Positions 52,338-61,812 of a DNA stretch of 64,000 nt are shown piece by piece. The stretch covers positions 1 through 64,000 of the forward strand of contig NZ_SJFN01000011.1 in NCBI RefSeq assembly GCF_004328075.1, written 5' to 3'. Origin of the DNA: Siculibacillus lacustris. GTDB lineage: Bacteria; Pseudomonadota; Alphaproteobacteria; Rhizobiales; Ancalomicrobiaceae. Made by a program: the position numbers and the translations under genes. Numbering within the stretch: the first letter of the stretch is position 1; each line of letters begins with the position of its first letter. The notes under the pieces were generated by a model. It was not told where the DNA came from, made no database searches, and saw nothing but the letters and a program-made list of their open reading frames with translations.

Positions 52338-53230
52338 GGCGTCGTCTCCATCGCCTGCCGCGGGTCGACCGCATGCTCCGGCGTCCAATCTTTCAGGAAC
52401 GCGTCGAGCGCCGCGTCGGCGCCCCCGATCTGGACCCGCAAGGTGGCGTGCAGGTCGCCGGCGGGTTGTCCGCCATGGGCCGGTACGCCGCGGCCGCGCA
52501 GCCGCAGCTTGGTGCCGTTGTCGGAATGCGGCGGGATGCGCATGCGCACCGGCCCGCCCGGCGTCGGCACCTCGATCGGTCCGCCTAGCACCACTTCGGC
52601 CAACGTCACCGGCAGATCGAGCCGGATGTCGGCGCCGTCACGCACGAACCACGGATGCGGCGTCACGTGGACCTCGATCAGCGCGTCGCCCCGCCCGGCG
52701 CCGCCGTGCCCCTCGGCGCCCTGACCGCGCAGCCGCAGCACTTGCCCGCCCTCGGTGCCCGCCGGAATCGCCACGTCGAGCGTTCGTTCGTCGGGCAAGG
52801 TCAGCCGCCGGGTGGCGCCGTTGACGGCCTCGAGAAAGTCGACCGTGAGGGCGAAGAGTTCGTCGCGTCCCGGCCGGCGCCCGCCGCCCTTGCGTCGGGC
52901 TTCGTCGAACATCGATCCGAACATGTCGGCGAAATCGTCGGTGCCGCCGTAGCGCGCGCCCGCGTCGCCCTCGGCGTAGTCGCGATAGGACGGCCGCGGC
53001 GGCGGCTCGTGACCCTCGGCGTCGATCTCGCCGCGATCGAAACGCCCGCGCATCACCGGATCGGACAGCAATTCGTTGGCCGCGGTGATCTTCTTGAACC
53101 GCGCCTCGGCCTCCGGCTTGCCCGGATTGAGGTCGGGATGGTGCTGCTTGGCGAGCTTGCGGTAGGCGCGGCGAATGGCGTCCTGGCTCGCGTCGCGGGC
53201 CACGCCGAGCGTGCCATAGGGATCGTCCAA
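52334..53230 (-). CDS. cbpA: DnaJ-type co-chaperone CbpA
   Basis: 298 aa from a TTG start behind AGAGAGG; no ATG fits. The J domain (DPYGTLGVARDASQDAIRRA, with HPD in KQHHPDLNPGK) is followed by a Gly-rich linker and two C-terminal substrate-binding domains (AIPAGTEGGQVLRLRGQG and PPHSDNGTKLRLRGRGVPAH) without a zinc finger, as in CbpA. It stimulates DnaK. About 258 bp upstream, to the divergent ppk2, holds no gene. Confidence 0.93.
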   Translation of the reverse strand: MDDPYGTLGVARDASQDAIRRAYRKLAKQHHPDLNPGKPEAEARFKKITAANELLSDPVMRGRFDRGEIDAEGHEPPPRPSYRDYAEGDAGARYGGTDDFADMFGSMFDEARRKGGGRRPGRDELFALTVDFLEAVNGATRRLTLPDERTLDVAIPAGTEGGQVLRLRGQGAEGHGGAGRGDALIEVHVTPHPWFVRDGADIRLDLPVTLAEVVLGGPIEVPTPGGPVRMRIPPHSDNGTKLRLRGRGVPAHGGQPAGDLHATLRVQIGGADAALDAFLKDWTPEHAVDPRQAMETTP

Positions 53231-53488
53231 GGGAACACCTCTCTGCGCGCGAGCGGGCCGCGAGCCGTCGCGCCACGACCCGGGCAGGCCCGATCGGCCG
53301 ACCGAATCCGGCCGGATCCGCTCGTCCCGCCGGAGAGAGGCTAAGCCGCGGCGTCGGGCGGCGACAGGATCGGAATCTACGCGCCGGTGACGGAGATCGG
53401 TGCCCTTGCGCGTAGAATGCGCGACTCGGCGCGGCCGATCGGCGGAAACGCCGGACCCTCGACCGTGATCGGCCTGGAAAGGACCACC

Positions 53489-54358
53489 ATGAAGATCAAG
53501 TCCAAGAACTTCCGTGTGCGCCAAGGGGATCGCGTCGACCTCGAAAAATGGCCGACGCGGATCGATCCGGTCCATCGCTCGAAAGCCGATTACGAGGCGG
53601 CCCTCGCCGACCACGTCGCGCGGCTGAGCGCGCAACAGCAGTTGCTCTATGCCTCCAACCGCCATGCGGTGCTGCTGATCTTTCAGGCGATGGACGCGGC
53701 GGGCAAGGACGGCGCCATCGCCCACGTGATGTCGGGGGTCAATCCCCAGGGCTGCCAGGTCTTCAGCTTCAAGCATCCGAGCCCGGCCGAGCTGCAGCAC
53801 GACTTCCTGTGGCGCACCACCCGCGATCTCCCGGAACGGGGGCGGATCGGCATCTTCAACCGCTCCTATTACGAGGAGGTGCTGATCGCTCGCGTCCACC
53901 CGGAGATCCTGCAGAGCGAAGGTCTCCCCGACGCGCCGCGCAAGGGCGGCGACCTGTGGGCCGATCGCTACCGTTCGATCGTCGATCTGGAGAGCCATCT
54001 CCACCGCAACGGCACCCACATCATCAAATTCTACCTGCACCTGTCGAAGGACGAGCAGCGCAAGCGCTTCCTCGAGCGCATCGACGACCCGCACAAGAAC
54101 TGGAAGTTCAGCGACGCCGACGTCGCCGAGCGGGCCTTCTGGGACGACTACATGAAGGCCTACGAGCGCTGTCTGTCGGCGACCAGCACCCGCGAAGCAC
54201 CGTGGTACGTGGTGCCGGCCGACGACAAGCCGACCGCGCGGCTGATCGTGTCGCAGATCGTGCTGGACGCCATGGTCGGGCTGAAGATGAGCTATCCGAG
54301 CGTCGACGCCGAACGCCGGGCGGCCCTTCAGGCGATCCGCGCCCGCCTCGTGTCGTGA
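53489..54358 (+). CDS. ppk2: polyphosphate kinase 2 family protein
   Basis: 289 aa from [20 protein letters not shown] behind AGGA; the open frame extends upstream to 53387. Walker A-like [40 protein letters not shown] (Walker B and lid region) and [20 protein letters not shown] identify PPK2, and the length and start point to the class that phosphorylates nucleoside mono- and diphosphates with polyphosphate. It is cytoplasmic. Confidence 0.94.
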   Translation: MKIKSKNFRVRQGDRVDLEKWPTRIDPVHRSKADYEAALADHVARLSAQQQLLYASNRHAVLLIFQAMDAAGKDGAIAHVMSGVNPQGCQVFSFKHPSPAELQHDFLWRTTRDLPERGRIGIFNRSYYEEVLIARVHPEILQSEGLPDAPRKGGDLWADRYRSIVDLESHLHRNGTHIIKFYLHLSKDEQRKRFLERIDDPHKNWKFSDADVAERAFWDDYMKAYERCLSATSTREAPWYVVPADDKPTARLIVSQIVLDAMVGLKMSYPSVDAERRAALQAIRARLVS

Positions 54359-54428
54359 CGGTGCGCGCGGACGGCGCCGTCGATCGAGCGGCGGCGCTCG
54401 CGGTGCGATGGCACGGAGGGAGGTCGAG

Positions 54429-55889
54429 ATGACCAATGCCGCGACGCTCGAATATGCCTTCCTCGGCCTGCACACCGTGCTGTTCCTCACGGTGTCGCTG
54501 CGGGTGGTCGGCCACAACCTCGCCCCGAGCACCGGCCTCGCCTGGATCCTCCTGGTCGCGCTGTTCCCGGTCGGCGGCTTCCTGCTCTACGTGTTGGTCG
54601 GCGAGCGCCCGCTCGGGCGGCTGCGCCTGCGCCGCATGGTCGAAGGCCATCGGCCGTTCCTGGCGCGCTTCGCCGCCCTGCCGGCCGGAGCCTTCGGCGA
54701 CCTCGCCGCTCTGACCGTCGAACAGGGCCAGCTCGCCCGGCTCGGCACCGCCACCTCGGGCATTCCGCTGTTGCGCTGCGACCGCGTCGACGTCATCGCC
54801 GGCGCCGACACCATCCTGAAGGCGATCGTCGCCGATCTCAACGGCGCGCGGCGGGCCTGCGACCTGATCTTCTACATCTGGCAGGACGGCGGCCTTGCCG
54901 ACGGCGTCGCCGACGCCCTGGAGCGCGCCGCCCGCCGCGGCGTGCGCTGTCGCGTGTTGCTCGACGCCGTCGGCAGCCGCCCGTTCTTCCGCGGCGAGCG
55001 CATCGCCCGCCTGCGCGCCGCGGGGGTCCGCATCGAGGCGGCGCTGCCGGTCGGGCCGATCCGCGCCCTGTTCGTGCGCGCCGACCTGCGCCTTCACCGC
55101 AAACTGCTGATCGTCGACGGCCGCATCGCCTATACCGGCAGCATGAACCTCGTCGATCCGCACGTCTTTCGCCGCGAAGCCGGCGTCGGCGAATGGGTCG
55201 ATGCCATGATCCGCATCGAAGGCCCGCCGGTGGTGGCGCTGGAGACGGTGTTCCTCGAGGACTGGCTGGCCGAGACCGGCGAATTGCCGACCCCGCCGGT
55301 CCATCCGCTCGCCGCCTGGGCCGAGGTGCCGGCGGTCACCGTCGGTGCCGCGGCGGTGGTGCCCTCCGGTCCCGATCTGGTCGGCGACGACATCCGCCGT
55401 CTGGTGCTCGCCGCCGCCTATGGCGCGACCCGCGAGTTGGTGGTCACCACGCCCTATTTCGTCCCCGACGAAGCGGTGACCACCGCGCTCGAATCGGCGG
55501 CGATGCGCGGCGTGACCGTCACCCTGATCGTGCCCGAACAGGTCGATTCGCGCCTCGTGCGCTATGCCAGCCGGTCGTTCTTCGACGGTCTGCTCGCCAG
55601 CGGCGTGCGCATCCACCAGTTCCAGGGCGGCCTGCTGCACACCAAGAGCCTGACCGTCGACGGCGAGACCACCCTGTTCGGGACCTTCAACCTCGACATC
55701 CGCAGCCTGCGGCTCAATTTCGAGATCACCCTGGTGGTGTTCGATCCGGCCGTGACCGCCGCGGTGCGAGCGCTCCAGGCCGACTACGAGCGGCGGTCGG
55801 TCGCCGTCGATCTCATCGCCTGGCGGGCGCGCTCGCCGGTCCGCCGCTTCGTCGAGAACCTCGTGCGCCTGGCGAGCCCGCTGCTCTGA
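54429..55889 (+). CDS. cls: cardiolipin synthase-like phospholipase D family protein
   Basis: 486 aa with two N-terminal membrane helices (YAFLGLHTVLFLTVSLRVVG and WILLVALFPVGGFLLYVLVG) and two phospholipase D motifs: LHRKLLIVDGRIAYTGSMN and LHTKSLTVDGETTLFGTFN. The first has HxK(x)4D; both fit the cardiolipin synthase A group, which condenses two phosphatidylglycerols at the inner membrane. A GGAGG Shine-Dalgarno sequence lies before the ATG at 54429. Confidence 0.93.
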   Translation: MTNAATLEYAFLGLHTVLFLTVSLRVVGHNLAPSTGLAWILLVALFPVGGFLLYVLVGERPLGRLRLRRMVEGHRPFLARFAALPAGAFGDLAALTVEQGQLARLGTATSGIPLLRCDRVDVIAGADTILKAIVADLNGARRACDLIFYIWQDGGLADGVADALERAARRGVRCRVLLDAVGSRPFFRGERIARLRAAGVRIEAALPVGPIRALFVRADLRLHRKLLIVDGRIAYTGSMNLVDPHVFRREAGVGEWVDAMIRIEGPPVVALETVFLEDWLAETGELPTPPVHPLAAWAEVPAVTVGAAAVVPSGPDLVGDDIRRLVLAAAYGATRELVVTTPYFVPDEAVTTALESAAMRGVTVTLIVPEQVDSRLVRYASRSFFDGLLASGVRIHQFQGGLLHTKSLTVDGETTLFGTFNLDIRSLRLNFEITLVVFDPAVTAAVRALQADYERRSVAVDLIAWRARSPVRRFVENLVRLASPLL

Positions 55890-55935
55890 AGGGCGGTACG
55901 CGCCGCCCGCCGGAGGCGCCGGAGTGCTGGCCGGA

Positions 55936-56403
55936 TCAAGGGACGGACGAGCCGTCCGCGTGAAGGTCGTGGCCCGGCTCGCCGCGCAGCCGCTCCGGAT
56001 CGACGTCGCCGGCGAGCCGCCGGACGACGCGCTCCGCCAGCCCGTCGATCTCCGCCGCGTCGCCGTCGGCGAGCCCGGCCGCCAGCGTCGCGAGGAGCGG
56101 GCGGCCGCCGTCCGCTTCGGGATGCGCCAGAAGCGCCTCGGCGGACGGCGAGAGGCGGGCGTCCATCACCCACTCGATGCCGTGCGGCCCGCTCAGCGTG
56201 CCGGTGATCAGATCTCGGGCCAGCAAACGCTTGAGCGTCTCGGAGGATTCGCGGACGGCGCGCCGGTAGTCGTCGTAGTTCGCGGTCGAGATCCTCGGGT
56301 GGGTGGTCGCCGCCGACAGTTTGGCGTCGTGCGGGGCGGCCCGGGCGAGGGCGACGAAGACGTGGAGGACCTGACGTCTGTAAGGAACCAAGGCGTCGGA
56401 CAT
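55936..56403 (-). CDS. hypothetical protein
   Basis: 155 aa starting MSDALVPYRRQVLHVFVALA. The segment YDDYRRAVRESSETLKRLLA with RDLITGTLSGPHGIEWVMD looks like a winged helix, but I recognise no family. No signal peptide or membrane segment. It is convergent with cls and separated by 171 bp from the permease gene downstream of it on the map. Confidence 0.65.
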   Translation of the reverse strand: MSDALVPYRRQVLHVFVALARAAPHDAKLSAATTHPRISTANYDDYRRAVRESSETLKRLLARDLITGTLSGPHGIEWVMDARLSPSAEALLAHPEADGGRPLLATLAAGLADGDAAEIDGLAERVVRRLAGDVDPERLRGEPGHDLHADGSSVP

Positions 56404-56574
56404 GAAAAATCTCTCTGGCTTGGAATCACTTGCGTGCCATACCAAAGGCTAGCAGATTTCCGTTGGGGAAGCTCTCGTTTCAACGCGCCCGCGCTGAGCC
56501 GTTTCCGGCCGCGGCGATCGTCGGGGCGGGCGTGCTTCGGCGTCGTACGCGGATCGGCGGGCGCCGGCGGTCGC

Positions 56575-57366
56575 TCAGCGGCGGGCGCGCAGGCGGATGA
56601 TTTCGCCGATCGCCACCAGCGCCAGATTGGCGGTGACCATCAGCACCGCCAGGGCGTCGAGGGTCGGCGACAGGTTGAAGCGGAAATCCGAGGCGACCAG
56701 GATCGACAGCGGCTGCGAGCGGCCGCTGAGGAACGACGTCACGACATATTCCGACGACGACAGCACGAAGGCGACGAAGAAGGCGGCGAGCAGGCCGTTC
56801 TTCATCAAGGGAAACAGCACCCGCCGGAAGATCTGGGCGCGGCTCGCCCCGAGATCGGCGGCGGCCTCCTCGAGCCGCCGGTCGAGGCGGATCAGCACCG
56901 AGGCGATCACCAGCGTGGTGAAGGGCAGGATGATCAGCGTCTGGCCGAGCACCATGGTGGTGACGCCCTTGGTGATCCCGAGCTCCGACAGCACGATCAG
57001 CTGCGCCACGGCGAGAATCACCTTGGGCACCAGGAACGGCAGGAACAGCAGGCAGGCGAAGGTCTTGCGCCAGCGCAGGGCGTGCCGGGTCAGGGCCAGC
57101 GCCGCCATCGCCCCGAGGACGGTCGAAAGAACCGCCGTCGGGATCGCCACCGCGAAGGTGACGCCGAGCCCGCCGAGGATGCGGGCGTCGACCAGGATCC
57201 GCGCGTACCAGTCGAGGGTGAAGCCCTGGAGCGGGAAGGCGATGATCGCCGAGGCGTTGAACGAGAACAGCGCGATCACCGCCACCGGCAGATACATGAA
57301 GGCATAGACGAGGCCGACATGGGTCCAGGCGAAGCGGGTGCCGAGGGGCGAGCGGGCCATGGTCAT
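56575..57366 (-). CDS. spermidine/putrescine-type ABC transporter permease (PotC-like)
   Basis: 263 aa with six membrane helices and the EAA loop (EEAAADLGASRAQIFRRVLF). The order ATPase, PotB-like, PotC-like on one strand is that of polyamine and related importers. The start overlaps the previous permease stop (ATGA at 57363-57366). The substrate may be a nitrogen compound other than a polyamine, given the hydantoinase neighbours. Confidence 0.93.
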   Translation of the reverse strand: MTMARSPLGTRFAWTHVGLVYAFMYLPVAVIALFSFNASAIIAFPLQGFTLDWYARILVDARILGGLGVTFAVAIPTAVLSTVLGAMAALALTRHALRWRKTFACLLFLPFLVPKVILAVAQLIVLSELGITKGVTTMVLGQTLIILPFTTLVIASVLIRLDRRLEEAAADLGASRAQIFRRVLFPLMKNGLLAAFFVAFVLSSSEYVVTSFLSGRSQPLSILVASDFRFNLSPTLDALAVLMVTANLALVAIGEIIRLRARR

Positions 57367-58232
57367 TCGCCTCCCACCACGGCGCGACCCCAGGTCGAGC
57401 GCCCGACCACCAGCGCTGCGGCGGCGATCAACACGCCGAGGATCAGCAGCAGCGACGAGGCGATCGCCGAGCCGAGCGGCCAGTCGAAGGCGGTGCCGAA
57501 CAGATCGTTGATGGCGCTGATCACCGTCACCCCGGACGAACCTCCGATCAGCTGCGGCGTCAGGTAGTCGCCGACCACCAGCACGAACACCATCATGCCC
57601 CCGGCGATCAGCCCGGGGGAGGTCAGCGGCAGGACGATGCGGCGGAAGATCGTCGCCTCGCTCGCGCCGAGATCGCGCGCCGCCTCGAGCAGGTGATCGT
57701 CGAGGCTCTCGAAGGCCAGCCACAGGCCGAGCACCATGAACGGCAGATAGTCGTAGGTCAGCACCACATGGGTGGCGAAGGGCGAGAACAGCAGCGCCCG
57801 GATCGGCTCGCGCACCAGCCCGGCCCACATCAGGAAGGCGTTGATCACCCCCTCGGCGCCGAGCACCACCCGCCAGGCGAAGATGCGCACCAGATCGCCG
57901 GTGTAGAGCGGGATCAGCAGCAGGGTCAGGCAGGCCGACTTCATGAAGTGGACGCGCTTGGCGATCACCCAGGCGAGCGGATAGCCGATCACCGCCGAGA
58001 TTGCCGCCACCGTCAGCCCCGAGGCGATCGCCTGACCGATCAGACTGCGATAAGTCGGGCTCGACGCCACCTTGATGTAGTTCTTCAGCGTCGGCACCTT
58101 GAGGATGGCGACGAAATCGACCTGGAAGAACGAGAAGACGAACAGCACCGCGAGCGGCAGGGCGCAGCCGGCGACCAGCACCAGCACCACCGGCAGGGCG
58201 AGCCGGCCGCCGCGATCGCTGTCAGTGGCCAT
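57363..58232 (-). CDS. spermidine/putrescine-type ABC transporter permease (PotB-like)
   Basis: 289 aa with six membrane helices and the EAA loop (LEAARDLGASEATIFRRIVL). GDYLTPQLIGG and DWPLGSAIASSLLLIL are typical PotB/PotH segments. It overlaps the ATPase gene by 11 nt and the PotC-like gene by four. Confidence 0.93.
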   Translation of the reverse strand: MATDSDRGGRLALPVVLVLVAGCALPLAVLFVFSFFQVDFVAILKVPTLKNYIKVASSPTYRSLIGQAIASGLTVAAISAVIGYPLAWVIAKRVHFMKSACLTLLLIPLYTGDLVRIFAWRVVLGAEGVINAFLMWAGLVREPIRALLFSPFATHVVLTYDYLPFMVLGLWLAFESLDDHLLEAARDLGASEATIFRRIVLPLTSPGLIAGGMMVFVLVVGDYLTPQLIGGSSGVTVISAINDLFGTAFDWPLGSAIASSLLLILGVLIAAAALVVGRSTWGRAVVGGE

Positions 58233-59340
58233 CGCGGGCGTCCCCGGCGACCGGCGCGCCCGCGGTGATCCAGGCGCCGGCCGCGTCGAAACCGAGGTCG
58301 ACGCGGTCGCCGACCGTCGGGCCGCGCTCGCTCTCCAGCCGCAGTGCCACCGAACGACCGGCCGCCTCGAGTTCGACCAGCCAGTCGGCGCCCTGGAACA
58401 CCACGTGGCGCACCGTCGCGGCGAGCGGTCCACCCGCCGCCGGCGCCAGCATCTCCGGGCGCAGACAGAGCGCGGCGTCGGCGCCGACCGCGAGCCCCGC
58501 GACCGCCGGTGCGGTGACCGGACCGAAGGCGGTGGCGATGGTCGCGACCCCCTCGCCGAGCCCGACGATCGGCCCCGCGAACAGATTGGCGCCGCCGATG
58601 AAGTCGGCGACGAAGGCGGTGGCCGGGCGGCGGTAGATCTCTTCCGGTGTGCCCTGCTGCTCGATCCGGCCGGCGTTCATCACGATGATGTGGTCGGAGA
58701 GCGCGAAGGCCTCCTCCTGATCATGGGTGACGTGGACGAAGGTCAGGCCGAGGCGGCGTTGCAGATCCTTGAGTTCGATCTGCATGTCCTTGCGCATCCG
58801 CCGATCCAGCGCCGACAGCGGTTCGTCGAGGAGCAACAGCCGCGGTTCGTTGACGATCGCGCGGGCGAGCGCCACCCGTTGCTGCTGCCCGCCGGAGAGC
58901 TGATTGGGCCGCCGCGACGCCATCTCCGACATGCGCACCAGGGCGAGCGCGTTGGCGGTGCGTTCGGCCACTTCGGCGCGCCCGCGGCCCTTGACCTCGA
59001 GCCCGAAGGCGACGTTGTCGGCGACCGTCAGGTGGGGAAACAGCGCGTAGCTCTGGAACACCGTGTTGACGGGCCGCGCCGCCGAGGGAACGCCGTCGAG
59101 ATCGGCGCCGTCGAGGAGCAGGCGCCCCGACGACGGCGTCTCGAAGCCGCCGATCATCCGCAGGATCGAGGTCTTGCCGCAGCCCGAGGGGCCGAGCAGG
59201 GTCACGTAGGCGTCGACCGGCAGGGCGAAGTCGATGCCGCGCACGGCCGCGACCGGGCCGTAGCTCTTGTGCAGAGCCATGGCCTCGAGCAGCGGACGGG
59301 CCGCCGCGCGAGTTTCCGGATCGGGCCGTGTGCGGGTCAT
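58222..59340 (-). CDS. spermidine/putrescine-type ABC transporter ATP-binding protein (PotA-like)
   Basis: 372 aa. Walker A GPSGCGKT, Q loop FQSYALFPHLTV, signature QLSGGQQQRVALARA, Walker B LLLLDEPLSALD and switch HVTHDQEEAF, followed by a C-terminal TOBE domain (about residues 270-372). It powers import through the two permeases. Its start lies two bases after the binding-protein stop. Confidence 0.95.
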   Translation of the reverse strand: MTRTRPDPETRAAARPLLEAMALHKSYGPVAAVRGIDFALPVDAYVTLLGPSGCGKTSILRMIGGFETPSSGRLLLDGADLDGVPSAARPVNTVFQSYALFPHLTVADNVAFGLEVKGRGRAEVAERTANALALVRMSEMASRRPNQLSGGQQQRVALARAIVNEPRLLLLDEPLSALDRRMRKDMQIELKDLQRRLGLTFVHVTHDQEEAFALSDHIIVMNAGRIEQQGTPEEIYRRPATAFVADFIGGANLFAGPIVGLGEGVATIATAFGPVTAPAVAGLAVGADAALCLRPEMLAPAAGGPLAATVRHVVFQGADWLVELEAAGRSVALRLESERGPTVGDRVDLGFDAAGAWITAGAPVAGDARDGH

Positions 59341-59342
59341 CG

Positions 59343-60428
59343 TCAGCTCGCCTTCACTTCGTTCCACAGCGCCACCCACTCGGTGTAGCGCGGCGGATTG
59401 GCCTTCCACACGAAGCTGTCCATCACCGACAGATCCTTGATGAAGATCTTCTCCTGCTGGTCCACCGGCAGCGCGTCGCGGGTGGCCGAGGTCGACTGGG
59501 CATAGGGTCCGCCGAAGGCGAGCTTCTTGCCGTAGTCCGGGCCGAGCAGATAGTCGACCACCTTCAGGGTCGCATCGAGCTTGGCGCCGGTGACGCCGGC
59601 CGGAATGGCGATGGTGTCGCACCAGCCGATGACGCCGGCCTTGGGCTTGGCCATGCCCATCTTCAGGCCGCGCGCCGTCAGATCGTAATAGGGCGGGACC
59701 CACGAGAAGGCGCAGACTACTTCGCCCGAAGCGTAGAGATTGGTCAGATCGCCGATCGACGTCCAATAGGTGCGCAGCAGCTTCTTCTGGGCAATCAGCG
59801 CCTTCTTGACTTCGGCCAGTTCCTTGTCGCCGAGATCGAACATCTTGTCCTTGGGGATGCCGAGATACATCGCGGCGATCATGATTCCTTCGAGGGCGTA
59901 GTCGCGCATCGCGAGCTTGCCCTTGTACTTCTCGCCTTCGAAGAACACCGACCAGTCGGGCTCGGCGTCCATCAGATCGGCGCGATAGACGATCGGGTTG
60001 ATGCCCCAATAGAACGGAATGCCGTAGGTCTTGCCGTCCTTCTTGCCGAGCTTGGTCGTCTTGAAGGTGTCGTAGAGCTTGGCGGCGTTGGGGATCTTGG
60101 CGAGGTCGAGCGGCTGCAGCAGGTTGGAGGCGACGTAGAACTCGACCTTGTCGAGGCCGGGGGTGATCAGATCGACCGACGAGGCGCCACCGGCGCGCAG
60201 CTTGGCGAACTGTTCGTCGTCCGAGCCGATGAAGCTCTTCTCGATCTTGATGCCGGTCTTTTCCACCAGGGCGGCGAGATAGTCGTCCTTGGCGAGATTC
60301 TCCCAGGTCAGCCAGGCCACCGTTTCGCCGGCCGCCTGCGCGACGCCGCGCAGCGGGCCGACCGCGGAGAGGGCGGCTCCGGCCAGGACGGATTTCAACA
60401 ATTCCCTGCGGCGCATCTCGAAGGTCAT
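59343..60428 (-). CDS. spermidine/putrescine-type ABC transporter substrate-binding protein (PotD-like)
   Basis: 361 aa from MTFEMRRRELLKSVLAGAAL. The RRRELLK stretch with a following hydrophobic segment looks like a twin-arginine signal, with AQA before the mature part (VAWLTWENLAKDDYLAALVE). PotD/PotF-type segments follow (GIPFYWGINPIVYRADL, SGEVVCAFSW). The substrate is unknown. It is the first gene of the four-gene importer operon and follows the RpiR regulator after a 126-bp gap. Confidence 0.9.
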   Translation of the reverse strand: MTFEMRRRELLKSVLAGAALSAVGPLRGVAQAAGETVAWLTWENLAKDDYLAALVEKTGIKIEKSFIGSDDEQFAKLRAGGASSVDLITPGLDKVEFYVASNLLQPLDLAKIPNAAKLYDTFKTTKLGKKDGKTYGIPFYWGINPIVYRADLMDAEPDWSVFFEGEKYKGKLAMRDYALEGIMIAAMYLGIPKDKMFDLGDKELAEVKKALIAQKKLLRTYWTSIGDLTNLYASGEVVCAFSWVPPYYDLTARGLKMGMAKPKAGVIGWCDTIAIPAGVTGAKLDATLKVVDYLLGPDYGKKLAFGGPYAQSTSATRDALPVDQQEKIFIKDLSVMDSFVWKANPPRYTEWVALWNEVKAS

Positions 60429-60554
60429 CGGCTCTGGTCCTCGTCGTTCGCGGTGGGGCTGGCGACCTCGTCGCTCCCATCCCGTCGCGTCCATGAAAAG
60501 TTAATTTCGGAGGACAGGCAATATGAAATCGATGTTCCGTTTTCGGGCAATTGC

Positions 60555-61496
60555 CTATTTATTCGACCTGCCTCGCACAGAGCTCTGCTTGACCAGCGGA
60601 TCGAGCCGCTCGTGCAACCGCTCGATGTCGGCGAGCCGCGCCACCGCGTCTTCGCCGAGCGCCAGGCCGACCGTCGAGCACAGGTAGTTCAGCACGCTCA
60701 TCGGCGCGGCGTAGCTGTCGAACAGCGAATGCCCGCGGTTGTGGCAGCGCAGCGTCACGGTGGCGAGCTGGGCGGTGCGTCCGGCGGTGAGGTCGGCGAT
60801 CAGCACCGTCGGCGTGCCCGCCTCCCGGGCCACCGCCATCACCTCGCGCAGAATCACCGGCCGCCGCCGGAAGCCCAGCACCAGCAGGGCGTCGTCGGGG
60901 CCGAGCCCGACCAGATCTTCGGCCAGCGTCTGCCCGGCGATCGGCAGCAGGCGCACGTCCGGCTTGACGTGGACGAGCAGCCCGCGGGCATAGCCGGCGA
61001 GCGCCATCGAGTTGCGAAAGCCGAGGATCCACAGCCGCTTGGCGCCGACGATCACGTCGACCGCGGAGGCCAGCATGGCCGGCGTCAACATCTCGGCGGT
61101 GCGGGCGAGATTCTGCAGGTCCTGGGCGATGTGCAGGCCGAAATCGCCGGCGGCGAGGCGGCGTTCGCCGATGCCGGTCAGCTCGTAGAGCGGCGACCCC
61201 CAATCGTGCGCGACTCGCGCGGCGCGGCGGGCGTCGTTGTAGCTGTCGTAACCGAGGCGCTGGAAGAACCGCGCGGCGGTGGCATTGGACACGCCGGCCC
61301 GATCGGCGAGCTCGCGCGCCGCGAAGGCCGAGAGATTGCCCTGCGCCTCCATCACCACCTCGGCGAGGCGCTTCTCGCTGCCCGTCAGACTGTCGAAAAC
61401 CGCATGGATTCGGGCGTCGATCGGCCGTTCGTCGGCCGCCGTGTCGGGGGTCCGATCGGTGTCGTCGACAAGAGGGGGTGATTTCGAAGGCGCCAT
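60555..61496 (-). CDS. MurR/RpiR-family transcriptional regulator
   Basis: 313 aa. The N-terminal RpiR helix-turn-helix (VVMEAQGNLSAFAARELADR followed by AGVSNATAARFFQRLGYDSY) is followed by an SIS sugar-isomerase-like domain (SAVDVIVGAKRLWILGFRNS, GLGPDDALLVLGFRRR). Start at MAPSKSPPLV behind AAGGA, 11 bases away; an ATG at 61517 is an alternative. It lies between the importer and the divergent carbamoylase-hydantoinase genes and probably controls both. Confidence 0.9.
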   Translation of the reverse strand: MAPSKSPPLVDDTDRTPDTAADERPIDARIHAVFDSLTGSEKRLAEVVMEAQGNLSAFAARELADRAGVSNATAARFFQRLGYDSYNDARRAARVAHDWGSPLYELTGIGERRLAAGDFGLHIAQDLQNLARTAEMLTPAMLASAVDVIVGAKRLWILGFRNSMALAGYARGLLVHVKPDVRLLPIAGQTLAEDLVGLGPDDALLVLGFRRRPVILREVMAVAREAGTPTVLIADLTAGRTAQLATVTLRCHNRGHSLFDSYAAPMSVLNYLCSTVGLALGEDAVARLADIERLHERLDPLVKQSSVRGRSNK

Positions 61497-61812
61497 TCTG
61501 TGAAAATGTCCTTTCATTTGTGCTTGACGGCCACGCCGAGGACGGTACCCCTGAAAGGAAATGGGTGCCATCCGAAAACGAGCCACGGCGAGACCATGAC
61601 CACGAGCTCCGCGGAGGCCGGATCGCTTCCCGCGATCGTCCCGCCTCGACCTCGCCCGATCGCCGGCCGGCGCTTGCGTCCGGCTCGGCGGCGTGCTCGG
61701 CTTCGCCGCCCCTTCGCCCACGGCCGCGCCGGGGCTGCTGCAGTTCTGCCCGAACGGGCCGGTCGGGGAGATGCCGAGGCATCCGCCGCCGCTTCATGAG
61801 GAGACTTCCGAG
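61497..61812. other. intergenic control region between regulator and carbamoylase genes
   Basis: These 316 bp separate divergent genes. Frames over 61500-61799 on the plus strand are Arg/Ala/Pro-rich without a motif and I see no gene. The region must hold both promoters; no convincing boxes or dyads were found. Confidence 0.5.

Noticed and set aside
55889-55910. GGGCGG/CCGCCC hairpin after cls as an intrinsic terminator
   Set aside because: There is no run of T after the stem, and such GC dyads are common by chance here.
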